Source of the DNA: JAAYVZ01 sp035384965
Lineage (GTDB): Bacteria > Acidobacteriota > Thermoanaerobaculia > Thermoanaerobaculales > Thermoanaerobaculaceae
Length of the DNA stretch: 64,000 nucleotides
Assembly: GCA_035384965.1 (NCBI GenBank)
Contig: DAOOJE010000001.1
Location: forward strand, 290,826-354,825
Reading direction: 5' to 3'
The notes beneath the pieces are model-generated. The model was given only the letters and a program-made list of their open reading frames with translations, had not been told where the DNA came from and searched no databases. Shown one piece after another: positions 43,051-51,336 of this stretch; positions within the stretch are counted from its first letter, which is position 1; every line of letters starts with the position of its first letter. Position numbers and translations under genes: made by a program.

Positions 43051-45060
43051 ATGCCGGTGACGTTTGAACTCGACTTCGACCAGCTCCCGCCCCCACCCGC
43101 CTTCGAGCCGGGCATTCGGCGGGCCCCCAGCCGCGGCTTCGCCCTCTCCCGCAGCGACGCCGCGACCGCGCTCCGCAACGCCTTGCGCTACGTGCCGGCC
43201 CGCTTCCACGCCGAACTCGCCCCCGAGTTCGCCCGCGAACTCGTGACGCGCGGCCGCATCTACGGCTACCGGTTCCGCCCGCCCGGCCGCATCTTCGGCC
43301 GGCCGATCCACGAGTACCCAGGGAAGATCCTGGATGCCAAGGGCATGCAGGTCATGATCGACAACAACCTCGACTTCGAGGTGGCGCTGTACCCGTACGA
43401 GCTGGTGACCTACGGCGAGACCGGCCAGGTGTTCCAGAACTGGATGCAGTACCTGCTGTGCAAGCGGTACCTCGCCGAGATGACCGCCGACCAGACACTG
43501 GTGGTGTCCTCCGGGCACCCCCTCGGCCTCTTCCCGTCCCGTCCGGAGGCGCCGCGCGCCATCATCACCAACGGATTGATGGTCGGCATGTTCGACAACC
43601 CGGAAAGCTTCCACCGGCTGGCCGCAATGGGGTGCGTCAACTACGGGCAGATGACGGCCGGCGGCTGGATGTACATTGGGCCGCAGGGCATCGTGCACGG
43701 CACCTACATCACGTTGCTGGGGGCGGGGCGGCGGTACCTCGGGGTCGAGGAATCCGGCAACCTGCGGGGCCGGACGTTCGTGTCCTCCGGTCTGGGCGGC
43801 ATGTCGGGCGCCCAGCCCAAGGCGGTCGAGATCGCCGGCGGCGTCGGGGTGATCGCCGAGGTCGACCCCTCCCGCATCAAGACCCGCCACGAGCAGGGGT
43901 GGGTGAGCCTGGTCTCCGACTCGCTGCCGCAGGTGGTGGAGTGGATGCAGGCGTACCAGGACCGGGGCGAGCCGATCTCGATCGCGTACCACGGCAACGT
44001 CGTCGATTTGCTCGAGTACCTCGAGGCCAACCGCATCGCCGTGGACCTGCTGTCGGACCAGACCTCCTGCCACGCCGTCTACGAGGGCGGGTACACCCCG
44101 GCCGGGCTGTCGTTCGAGGACGGGCGGGCGCTGCTCGGCAGCGACCCCGCCGCCTTCAAGGCCAGAGTGGACGAAAGCCTGCGCCGCCACTTCGCGGTGC
44201 TGCGGCAGCTCACCGCTTGCGGCGCACACTTCTGGGACTACGGCAACTCGTTCCTGAAGGCGGTGTTCGACGCCGGCGTGCCGGAGGTCGCCCGCAACGG
44301 CCGCGACATCAACGACGGTTTCATCTGGCCGTCGTACGTCGAGGACATCATGGGGCCGCTGTGCTTCGACTATGGCTACGGCCCGTTCCGCTGGATCTGC
44401 CTGTCCGGCAACCCCGAGGACCTCAGGCGGACCGACCGGGCGGCCATGGCATGCATCGACCCGGAACGCCGAGGCCAGGACCGCGACAACTACAACTGGA
44501 TCCGCGACGCCGAACGGAACCGGCTGGTGGTCGGCACCCAGGCGCGCATCCTGTACGCCGACGCCGAGGGGCGGGTACGCATCGCCCTCGCGTTCAACGA
44601 GCTGGTGCGGCGGGGCGAGATCGGCCCGGTCATCATCGGCCGCGACCATCACGACGTCTCCGGCACTGACTCGCCGTTCCGCGAGACGGCCAACATCCGG
44701 GACGGCTCCAACCTCACCTCCGACATGGCGCACCAGTGCTTCGCCGGCAACATCGCGCGCGGCATGACGTACGTCGTGCTCTCCAACGGCGGCGGGGTCG
44801 GGATAGGCAAGGCGATCAACGGTGGCAACGGCATCCTCCTCGACGGCTCGGAGCGCATCGACCGGGTCCTCGCGAGCGGCCTCGACTGGGACGTCATGGG
44901 TGGGGTGGCGCGCCGAGCCTGGGCACGCAACCCGAACGCCCTCGAGACGGTGCTCGCCTGGAACGACCGCATGACCGGCAAAGGCCACGTGACGGTGCCG
45001 GAGCTGGCCGACGACGCGCTGGTGGCGGCCGCCGTCCACCGCGCGCTTGCCGATCGGTAA
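43051..45060 (+). CDS. hutU: Urocanate hydratase
   Basis: 669 aa, longer than the ~555-aa E. coli/Pseudomonas form and like the long bacterial/eukaryotic type. It converts urocanate to imidazolonepropionate with tightly bound NAD+. Key blocks: VNYGQMTAGGWMYIGPQGIVHGTYIT, GGMSGAQPKA, YHGNVVDLLEYL, DQTSCHAVYEGGYTPAGLSFE, and GRDHHDVSGTDSPFRETANIRDGSN. hutH, hutI and hutG are not adjacent. ATG 43051 has GAGAGG upstream inside a small hairpin. Confidence 0.96.
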   Translation: MPVTFELDFDQLPPPPAFEPGIRRAPSRGFALSRSDAATALRNALRYVPARFHAELAPEFARELVTRGRIYGYRFRPPGRIFGRPIHEYPGKILDAKGMQVMIDNNLDFEVALYPYELVTYGETGQVFQNWMQYLLCKRYLAEMTADQTLVVSSGHPLGLFPSRPEAPRAIITNGLMVGMFDNPESFHRLAAMGCVNYGQMTAGGWMYIGPQGIVHGTYITLLGAGRRYLGVEESGNLRGRTFVSSGLGGMSGAQPKAVEIAGGVGVIAEVDPSRIKTRHEQGWVSLVSDSLPQVVEWMQAYQDRGEPISIAYHGNVVDLLEYLEANRIAVDLLSDQTSCHAVYEGGYTPAGLSFEDGRALLGSDPAAFKARVDESLRRHFAVLRQLTACGAHFWDYGNSFLKAVFDAGVPEVARNGRDINDGFIWPSYVEDIMGPLCFDYGYGPFRWICLSGNPEDLRRTDRAAMACIDPERRGQDRDNYNWIRDAERNRLVVGTQARILYADAEGRVRIALAFNELVRRGEIGPVIIGRDHHDVSGTDSPFRETANIRDGSNLTSDMAHQCFAGNIARGMTYVVLSNGGGVGIGKAINGGNGILLDGSERIDRVLASGLDWDVMGGVARRAWARNPNALETVLAWNDRMTGKGHVTVPELADDALVAAAVHRALADR

Positions 45061-45144
45061 CCGGAATCCGGGCCAAGCCATTGATGTTCTCTCACTTCGG
45101 TAGTAGGGTTGCAGACGGAGGTGCGGTTGAGACAAGATCACATC

Positions 45145-45462
45145 ATGGGCCGCCGGGGCAGACGGCACGCAGACGGTAGCATCCTGGGCCTGCCGGACCT
45201 CACCAGGGAACACTCCCACCTCGACGAGGAAGGAGAGACGAGCCTGGCTGCGCTGCCCGCCGGCGCCGCGGCGCGGGTGCTGCATCTGTACGGAGGCCGC
45301 GAGCTGATCGCCCGCCTCGCCGCGCTCGGCTTCACCCCCGGCACCGAGGTTCGCGTCGAGCAGAACTTCGGGCGCGGCCCGCTCATCGTCGGCCTGCGCG
45401 GCACCCGCCTGGCGCTCGGCCGCCGCGAGGCAGGCCGGGTCCACGTGCTGCCGCTGGAGTAG
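45145..45462 (+). CDS. feoA: FeoA-like protein
   Basis: 105 aa from ATG 45145; the SH3-like FeoA core occupies only the last ~75 residues (SLAALPAGAAARVLHLYGGRE, ARLAALGFTPGTEVRV, PLIVGLRGTRLALGRREAGRV). FeoA supports ferrous iron uptake through FeoB. The preceding ~30 residues are charged and unlike FeoA. An AGGAAGGAGA ribosome site lies just before CTG codon 45245, exactly where normal FeoA proteins begin, so the true start could be that CTG. A TTGATG/TAGGGT promoter-like pair (45081-45086, 45104-45109; 17-bp spacing) precedes the gene. First gene of feoABC. Confidence 0.8.
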   Translation: MGRRGRRHADGSILGLPDLTREHSHLDEEGETSLAALPAGAAARVLHLYGGRELIARLAALGFTPGTEVRVEQNFGRGPLIVGLRGTRLALGRREAGRVHVLPLE

Positions 45463-45466
45463 CACC

Positions 45467-47503
45467 GTGGGGGGCTGCCTGCCCGCACCGGCTTCCGCCG
45501 GAGGCGAGGCGGGGTCCCCCCGCCTGCTGGTGGCGCTCGCCGGTCAGCCCAACGTCGGCAAGAGCACTGTCTTCAACCTCCTCACGGGCCTCTCGCAGCA
45601 CGTCGGCAACTGGGCCGGCAAGACGGTCGAGAAAAAGACCGGCATCCACCGCCACGGTGACGTGGTGCTGGAACTCGTGGATCTTCCGGGCACGTACAGC
45701 CTTTCAGCCGCCTCGGAGGAGGAGCTCATTGCCCGCGACTTTCTGCTTGCCGCCAGGCCCGATGTCGTGGTGGCGATCATCAACGCCGCCGCGCTCGAGC
45801 GGCACCTGTACCTCGTCGCCGAGCTGCTGCCGCTGCCGGTGCGGCTCGTGGTGGGCCTCAACATGGTCGACGTGGCGGCCGGCGAGGGCGGCGGGGTGGA
45901 CTGCGCGGCGCTGGAGCGCGCGCTGGGGGTGCCGGTCGTGCCGATGGTGGCCAACCGGAACCAGGGCGTGGCCGAGCTGGTCGCGGCCGTGGTGGCGCGG
46001 GCCCGGGACACCGCCCCGGACAAGCCGCGCCTGCCCGGCGTGCGCGCCGACCACCAGAGCGTGTGGAGGGAGCTGGAGACGCTGCTTGGGCCGCACCTGC
46101 CGCCGATGCTGCCCGCCGCCTGGGCCGCCAGCAAGCTGCTGGAAGGCGACCGCGAGGTCACCCGCGCCGTGCGGGAGGCCTGCCCGGCGCCGGAGTGGGC
46201 GCGCATCGAGCGCCTGCTGGCCGCGCACGAGGACGGCATGCTCGCCGTGGCCTCGGGCCGGTACGAGTGGATCGCCGACGTGGTGCGGGCGGCGGTGCGC
46301 CGCCCGCGGCCAGGGCAGGTGAGCGTCACCGAGCGGCTCGATCGCTGGCTCACCCACCCTGCCTGGGGGCTGGCGACGCTGGCTGGCGTCTTCGGGCTCG
46401 TCTACGGCCTCACCTTCCTGCTCGGCGTGCCCCTGCAAGCGCTCGTGGAAACGCTCATCACCCGCGGCCTCGGGCGGCCCTTGAGCGCGCTGCTCGCCGG
46501 CGCCCCCTGGTGGGTGTCGGGGATGCTGCTCGACGGCGTGCTGGCCGGAGCCGGGACTGTCGCCTCGTTCCTGCCGCTGCTCGCGATCTTCTTTGCCGTG
46601 CTGGCCGTGCTCGAGGACGTCGGGTATCTCGCCCGTGCCGCCTATGTCACGGACCGCTTCATGCACCTCGTGGGACTGCACGGCAAGAGTTCGCTGCCGC
46701 TGCTGCTGGGGTTCGGATGCAACGTCCCGGCTGTGATGGGCGCCCGCATCCTCGACTCCCCCAACGCCCGCCGGCTCACCGCGTTGCTCGCCCCCCTCGT
46801 GCCGTGCGCCTCGCGCATGACGGTCATCCTTTTCGTCGCGCCGCTGTTCTTCGGCGCCTGGGCCCCCCTCGTGGCGGGCGGCCTCGTGCTGGCGGCGCTC
46901 GCCATCCTGGTGGCGGTCGGCGCCCTGGCGGGCCGTCTCCTGCTGCCCGGCGAGAGGGGGGCCTTCATCATGGAACTGCCGCTTTACCACCGTCCCAGGC
47001 TGCGCACCGTGGCGTTGCAGACCTGGCAACACAGCCTCGAGTTCCTGCGCAAGGCAGGCACCGTCATCGTCGTCTTTTCGGCGCTCGTGTGGGCGCTCTC
47101 GGCGCTGCCGCACGGCCGCATCGAGGACAGCCTGCTGGCCCGCGCCGGACAGCTCCTCGCGCCGGCTGGAGCGCTCATCGGTCTCGACTGGCGGCTGCTG
47201 GTGGCGCTGCTGTCCTCGTTCTTCGCCAAGGAAAACGCGGTCGCGAGCCTGGCGGTGCTGTTCGCCGGAGGGCAGGAACAGCGCCTGGGGGAAGCCCTGG
47301 CCGGCGCCTTCTCGCCGCTGTCCGCCCTCAGCTTCCTCGTGGCCTACACCCTCTTCGTGCCGTGCGTGCCGACGCTCGCCACGCTCCGCCAGGAAGCGGG
47401 CGGCTGGCGCTGGGCCGCCCTCTCGTTCGGCTTCTTGCTGCTGCTCTCCCTCGCCGCTGCGGCGGTGGTGTTCCAGGGCGGGCGGTGGCTCGGGTGGGCG
47501 TGA
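45467..47503 (+). CDS. feoB: Ferrous iron transporter B
   Basis: 678 aa. N-terminal G domain: LAGQPNVGKSTVFNLLTG (G1), VEKKTGIH with switch Thr, LVDLPGTYSLS (G3) and GLNMVDVA (G4), then a GDI helical region, and a membrane domain with Gate motifs GFGCNVPAVMGARIL and VPCASRMTVILFVAP (Cys-bearing) and FFAKENAVASLAVLF. It imports Fe2+ through the inner membrane. The NMVD G4 is a normal variant of NxxD. GTG 45467 starts five bp after feoA. The stop overlaps feoC by one base. Confidence 0.96.
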   Translation: MGGCLPAPASAGGEAGSPRLLVALAGQPNVGKSTVFNLLTGLSQHVGNWAGKTVEKKTGIHRHGDVVLELVDLPGTYSLSAASEEELIARDFLLAARPDVVVAIINAAALERHLYLVAELLPLPVRLVVGLNMVDVAAGEGGGVDCAALERALGVPVVPMVANRNQGVAELVAAVVARARDTAPDKPRLPGVRADHQSVWRELETLLGPHLPPMLPAAWAASKLLEGDREVTRAVREACPAPEWARIERLLAAHEDGMLAVASGRYEWIADVVRAAVRRPRPGQVSVTERLDRWLTHPAWGLATLAGVFGLVYGLTFLLGVPLQALVETLITRGLGRPLSALLAGAPWWVSGMLLDGVLAGAGTVASFLPLLAIFFAVLAVLEDVGYLARAAYVTDRFMHLVGLHGKSSLPLLLGFGCNVPAVMGARILDSPNARRLTALLAPLVPCASRMTVILFVAPLFFGAWAPLVAGGLVLAALAILVAVGALAGRLLLPGERGAFIMELPLYHRPRLRTVALQTWQHSLEFLRKAGTVIVVFSALVWALSALPHGRIEDSLLARAGQLLAPAGALIGLDWRLLVALLSSFFAKENAVASLAVLFAGGQEQRLGEALAGAFSPLSALSFLVAYTLFVPCVPTLATLRQEAGGWRWAALSFGFLLLLSLAAAAVVFQGGRWLGWA

Positions 47504-47787
47504 TGCTCGAACGACTCCTCGCCGCGCTGGCGGCCGGGGTGACCAGCGTCTCCGAGCTGGCGCGCACGCTCGACACCTCCCCGGCGCTGGTCGAGACGAT
47601 GCTCGAGGACCTGGCGCGGCGCGGCCTGGTGCAGGCCGTCGAGGGCTGCAAGGGCGCGTGCTCGGCCTGCGGGGTGGCCGGCTGCCTGTCGGCCTGGCGC
47701 GGCCGGGCGTGGACCGCAACTCCCCGCCCACCCACCCAACCGACCGAAGACCGAAAGCCGCACGTCGAAGGCCTTCCGCCGGAGTGA
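47503..47787 (+). CDS. feoC: FeoC-like winged-helix protein with Cys cluster
   Basis: 94 aa from ATG 47503 (TGATG overlap with feoB; GTG 47500 is also possible). The winged-helix part (SVSELARTLDTSPALVETMLEDLARRGLVQ) precedes CKGACSACGVAGC, a four-Cys motif like the Fe-S site of FeoC. FeoC proteins bind an Fe-S cluster and tune FeoB stability or activity. A Pro/Thr-rich tail of ~25 residues is unusual and may be disordered. Confidence 0.85.
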   Translation: MLERLLAALAAGVTSVSELARTLDTSPALVETMLEDLARRGLVQAVEGCKGACSACGVAGCLSAWRGRAWTATPRPPTQPTEDRKPHVEGLPPE

Positions 47788-47935
47788 GACGACCTGCCCG
47801 TGGGGCCGGGGGCCGCCGCTCCTCCCACGCTTGGCCCATCGGAAGCGTCGGACTGCCCCCGCAGGCGGACGCGGGGAAAAACTCCCGACCCTCGACTCTC
47901 GACCGCGCGGGCGGAAGGGCGGGCGGTGCCGTTGC

Positions 47936-47941
47936 TATGAT
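47936..47941 (+). promoter_or_regulatory. Extended -10 of udp
   Basis: TGC-TATGAT, 31 nt before ATG 47967, identical to the lepB element. It covers the alternative ATG at 47937. Confidence 0.55.
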
Positions 47942-47966
47942 GGCCGGTGCAAACGAGGAGGACGGC

Positions 47967-48743
47967 ATGGGCTCGGACGTCAAGTACCACGTGCACCTCA
48001 ACCGGGAAATGCTGGAAGGCGCAGAGGTCGCGATCCTGCCGGGCGATCCGGGCAGGGTCGGCAAGACGGCCCGGTACCTCGATCCGGACGCGCACTTCGT
48101 GGCCTCCAACCGGGAGTTCACGTCCTGGCTCGCGACACTCGACGGGCACAAGGTTCTGGTGTGCTCGACCGGAATCGGCGGACCCTCGGTGTCGATCTGT
48201 CTCGAGGAGCTGGCCTCGCTGGGGATCACGGACTTTTACCGCATTGGCACCACCGGCGCGATCCAGCCCGACATCGAGCTCGGGAGCCTCATCATCACGA
48301 CCGGGGCTGTGCGGCTCGACGGCGCCTCGACGCACTACGCGCCGATCGAGTACCCGGCGGTGGCCGACCTGGAACTCACCAACTCGCTGGTCGCGGCGGC
48401 CCGCGAATTCGGCCTTCCCCACCGCGTGGGGATCACCGCCGCCTGCGACACCTTCTACCCCGGGCAGGAGCGCTACGACACCTTCACGGGCTATGTGCCG
48501 CGCCGCTTCCAGGGCTCGCTCGAGGAGTGGCGGCACCTGCAGGTGCTCAACTACGAGATGGAGTCGGCCACCCTCTTCGTCATCGCCTCGGTGTTCGGGC
48601 TCAAGGCCGGCATGGTGGCCTCGGCCATCGTCTCGCGCGCCCGCAGCGAGACGCCGGACGACACGGTCCTGGCCCTGGCCGAAGAAAACCTGGCCCGGGT
48701 CATGAAGCGAGCTTTGCAAATCCGCTTCGCGTCGCTGAGCTGA
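47967..48743 (+). CDS. udp: Uridine phosphorylase
   Basis: 258 aa from ATG 47967, preceded by GAGGAGGACGGC. It splits uridine to uracil and ribose-1-phosphate. Very close to the E. coli Udp pattern: VAILPGDPGRVGKTARYLD (phosphate site), STGIGGPSVSICLEELASLG, RIGTTGAIQPDIELG, ACDTFYPGQERYDTFTG (uracil-specific QxR site) and VLNYEMESATLF (ribose site Glu). No other nucleoside genes are adjacent. Confidence 0.96.
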   Translation: MGSDVKYHVHLNREMLEGAEVAILPGDPGRVGKTARYLDPDAHFVASNREFTSWLATLDGHKVLVCSTGIGGPSVSICLEELASLGITDFYRIGTTGAIQPDIELGSLIITTGAVRLDGASTHYAPIEYPAVADLELTNSLVAAAREFGLPHRVGITAACDTFYPGQERYDTFTGYVPRRFQGSLEEWRHLQVLNYEMESATLFVIASVFGLKAGMVASAIVSRARSETPDDTVLALAEENLARVMKRALQIRFASLS

Positions 48744-48777
48744 GAAGCTGACCCGCCCGGCAGTGGACGCCACCTGC

Positions 48778-50241
48778 ATGAACCACATCCCGGACCTCCG
48801 CTTGCGCGCTTGCAACCGGGCGCCGCTTTGTCCCGACGGCGACTACGTGCTCTACTGGATGATCGCCAACCGGCGACCCCATTTCAACTTCGCCCTCGAG
48901 CACGCGGTCGGGGAGGCCCGGCGGCTGGGGAAGGGGCTCGTCATCCTGGAGGCGCTGCGCGCCGGCTACCCCTGGGCCTCGGATCGCCTGCACGCCTTCG
49001 TGATCCAGGGGATGGCGGCCAACGCGGCGGCGTTCGCGCGCACCCCCGCCCGGTACCTGGCGTACCTGGAGCCGGAGCCCGGCGCCGGCAAGGGGTTGCT
49101 CGAAACACTCGCAGCGCGCGCGTGCCTCGTGGTGACCGACCGCTTCCCGGCCTTTTTCCTGCCCCACATGGTGGCGGCGGCCGCGGCCAGGCTCGAGGTC
49201 CGTCTCGAGGAGGTGGACGCGTGCGGGTTGCTGCCGCTGGCCGCGGCGGCACACGCCCACCCCTCGGCCCACGCCTTCCGGCGCTTCCTCCAGCAGGTGC
49301 TCCCCCTCCACCTCGAGGACGTCCCGTCGCCCGACCCGCTCGCCGGCGTGCTGCTGCCGCCGCCGGTATTGCCTCCGGATCTCGAGCGCCGCTGGCCGAT
49401 GGCGCGGCCGACCGAGCTGGCCGCGGACCATTCCAGCCTTGCGGCGTTCCCGATCGACCACGGGTTGGCGCCTGCCCCGACCCGCGGCGGATGGCACGCC
49501 GCCCGCGCGGCGCTGGGGGAGTTCCTCGACCACCGCCTGGCCCGCTACGCCGCGGAGCGCAACGACCCCGACGCCGACGTCACGTCCGGGCTGTCCCCGT
49601 ACCTGCACTTCGGGCACCTCTCGGCGCACGAGGTGCTGGTGGAGCTGGGCCGGCGGGAAGGGTGGACGCCCGAGCGGCTGAGCGCCGGCGGCAGCGGTCG
49701 ACGCGCCGGGTGGTGGCGGATGTCGGAGCCGGCGGAAGCGTTTCTTGACGAGCTCGTGACCTGGCGCGAACTCGGTTACAACTTCGCCGCCACTCGCGAC
49801 GACCTCGAACGCTACGAGTCGTTGCCCAGCTGGGCCCGGCAGACGCTCGAGCGGCATGCCGGGGACGAGCGCGCGCACTGCTACGACCTCGCCGCGTTCC
49901 TCGCCGCCGCCACCCACGACCCGGTGTGGAACGCGGCGCAGCGCCAGCTCTGGCGGGAAGGCCGGCTCCACAACTACCTCCGCATGTTGTGGGGGAAGAA
50001 GATCCTGGAGTGGTCGCGCTCGCCGCGCGAGGCGCTCGCGATCATGCTGGAGCTCAACAACCGCCTGGCGCTTGACGGCCGCGACCCCAACTCGGCCACC
50101 GGCATTTTCTGGTGCCTCGGCCGCTACGACCGCCCGTGGGGCCCCGAGCGGCCGGTCTTCGGCACCGTGCGGTACATGTCGAGCCAGGCGACGCTGCGCA
50201 AGGTGAGGATGCGGGAGTACCTCGAGCGTTATGGGGCGTGA
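48778..50241 (+). CDS. Class II deoxyribodipyrimidine photolyase
   Basis: 487 aa from ATG 48778 (GTG 48763 also possible). Class II signatures: DYVLYWMIANRRPHFNFALEHA at the antenna domain, SGLSPYLHFGHLSAHEV, FLDELVTWRELGYNFA, LHNYLRMLWGKKILEWS and DGRDPNSATGIFWCLGRYDRPWG with FGTVRYMSSQATLRK. It repairs cyclobutane pyrimidine dimers using blue light and FADH-. Indicates a light-exposed habitat. It closely follows udp but is likely independent. Confidence 0.95.
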   Translation: MNHIPDLRLRACNRAPLCPDGDYVLYWMIANRRPHFNFALEHAVGEARRLGKGLVILEALRAGYPWASDRLHAFVIQGMAANAAAFARTPARYLAYLEPEPGAGKGLLETLAARACLVVTDRFPAFFLPHMVAAAAARLEVRLEEVDACGLLPLAAAAHAHPSAHAFRRFLQQVLPLHLEDVPSPDPLAGVLLPPPVLPPDLERRWPMARPTELAADHSSLAAFPIDHGLAPAPTRGGWHAARAALGEFLDHRLARYAAERNDPDADVTSGLSPYLHFGHLSAHEVLVELGRREGWTPERLSAGGSGRRAGWWRMSEPAEAFLDELVTWRELGYNFAATRDDLERYESLPSWARQTLERHAGDERAHCYDLAAFLAAATHDPVWNAAQRQLWREGRLHNYLRMLWGKKILEWSRSPREALAIMLELNNRLALDGRDPNSATGIFWCLGRYDRPWGPERPVFGTVRYMSSQATLRKVRMREYLERYGA

Positions 50242-50259
50242 GCGCGCCAGCGCTCTCCG

Positions 50260-51336
50260 TCACGTGCGGGCCCGACGTCTGATCCAGACCCAGGCGCTGT
50301 GCCCCAGCCCGAGGCCGGTCAACGGCACGACAAAGCACAGCGCCGCGGTTCCCACGACCTCCTGTGCCTCGTGGCCCGAGGCACCGAGCACCAGGTACGC
50401 GAGGTAGAAGCCGTAACACGTCAGCAGCAGCGCACCCTCGGCCCGCGAGATCGTGCTGTCGGAAATGAAGATCGGCAGGCAGACGAGGGCCACCGCCAGC
50501 ATCACCGGCAGGTCGAACCGCAGCGCCGCGGGCGCCACGGGCACTCCGGCGGGCGAAGCCGCGGCGGTGAGGCCGAGCACCCCTAGGAGGTTGAAGAGGT
50601 TGCTCCCCACCACGTTGCCGACGGCAATGTCGCGCTGCCCCCGGACGGCGGCCAACACCGACGTGGCCGCCTCCGGCAGCGATGTCCCGATCGCAATGAC
50701 CGTGAGGCCGATGACGAGCTCCGAAACCCCCAGCGCCCGCGCCGCGGAAGCCGCTCCCTCCACCATGAGGCGTGCACCTCCCACGAGCAGGAAGAGGCCG
50801 GCCACGACGAGCAACAGGCTGACGAGCCACCACCTCCAGCCGGACGGACGGCTTGCGTCGAGGCCCGGACGGGCCGCCACCACGGCCCGGCCCTGCCGCC
50901 GGCCCATGACGATCGACCACGCCAGGTAGGCCACGAGACCGGCGAACAGCAACAACCCTTCGAGCCGGCCAAGCCGACCGTCGAGCGCCAGCACCATAAC
51001 CACACACGAGACCCCGATCATGAGCGGCATGTCGAGGCGGACGAGCTGCCGAGCCACCGCCAGCGGCACGATGAGCGCCGATACGCCGAGGATGAGCAGG
51101 ACGTTGAGGATGTTGGAGCCGACCACGTTGCCGAGGGCGATGTCTCCCTGGCCGCCGAGACCGGCGCCGACGCTCACCGCCAGCTCCGGCGCCGAGGTTC
51201 CGAACGCCACGACGGTGAGACCGATGACGAGCGGGGAGACTCCCGCCGCCGCAGCGAGCCGCACGCCACCCCGCACCAGCCCCTCGGCGCCGAAAACCAG
51301 AAGGACGAAGCCGCCGACGAGGAGGACTCCGATCAC
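50260..51336 (-). CDS. Calcium/sodium antiporter (CaCA family, YrbG-like)
   Basis: 358 aa, about ten TM helices in two inverted repeats. The alpha repeats are GLTVVAFGTSAPELAVSVGAG...DIALGNVVGSNILN and GLTVIAIGTSLPEAATSVLAA...DIAVGNVVGSNLFN, with the ion-binding GTSxPE motifs. It exchanges Na+ for Ca2+ (perhaps K+-independent). GTG 51336 overlaps the peptidase stop (GTGA), so it is translationally coupled to a zinc/calcium-dependent secreted peptidase upstream. Confidence 0.93.
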   Translation of the reverse strand: MIGVLLVGGFVLLVFGAEGLVRGGVRLAAAAGVSPLVIGLTVVAFGTSAPELAVSVGAGLGGQGDIALGNVVGSNILNVLLILGVSALIVPLAVARQLVRLDMPLMIGVSCVVMVLALDGRLGRLEGLLLFAGLVAYLAWSIVMGRRQGRAVVAARPGLDASRPSGWRWWLVSLLLVVAGLFLLVGGARLMVEGAASAARALGVSELVIGLTVIAIGTSLPEAATSVLAAVRGQRDIAVGNVVGSNLFNLLGVLGLTAAASPAGVPVAPAALRFDLPVMLAVALVCLPIFISDSTISRAEGALLLTCYGFYLAYLVLGASGHEAQEVVGTAALCFVVPLTGLGLGHSAWVWIRRRART

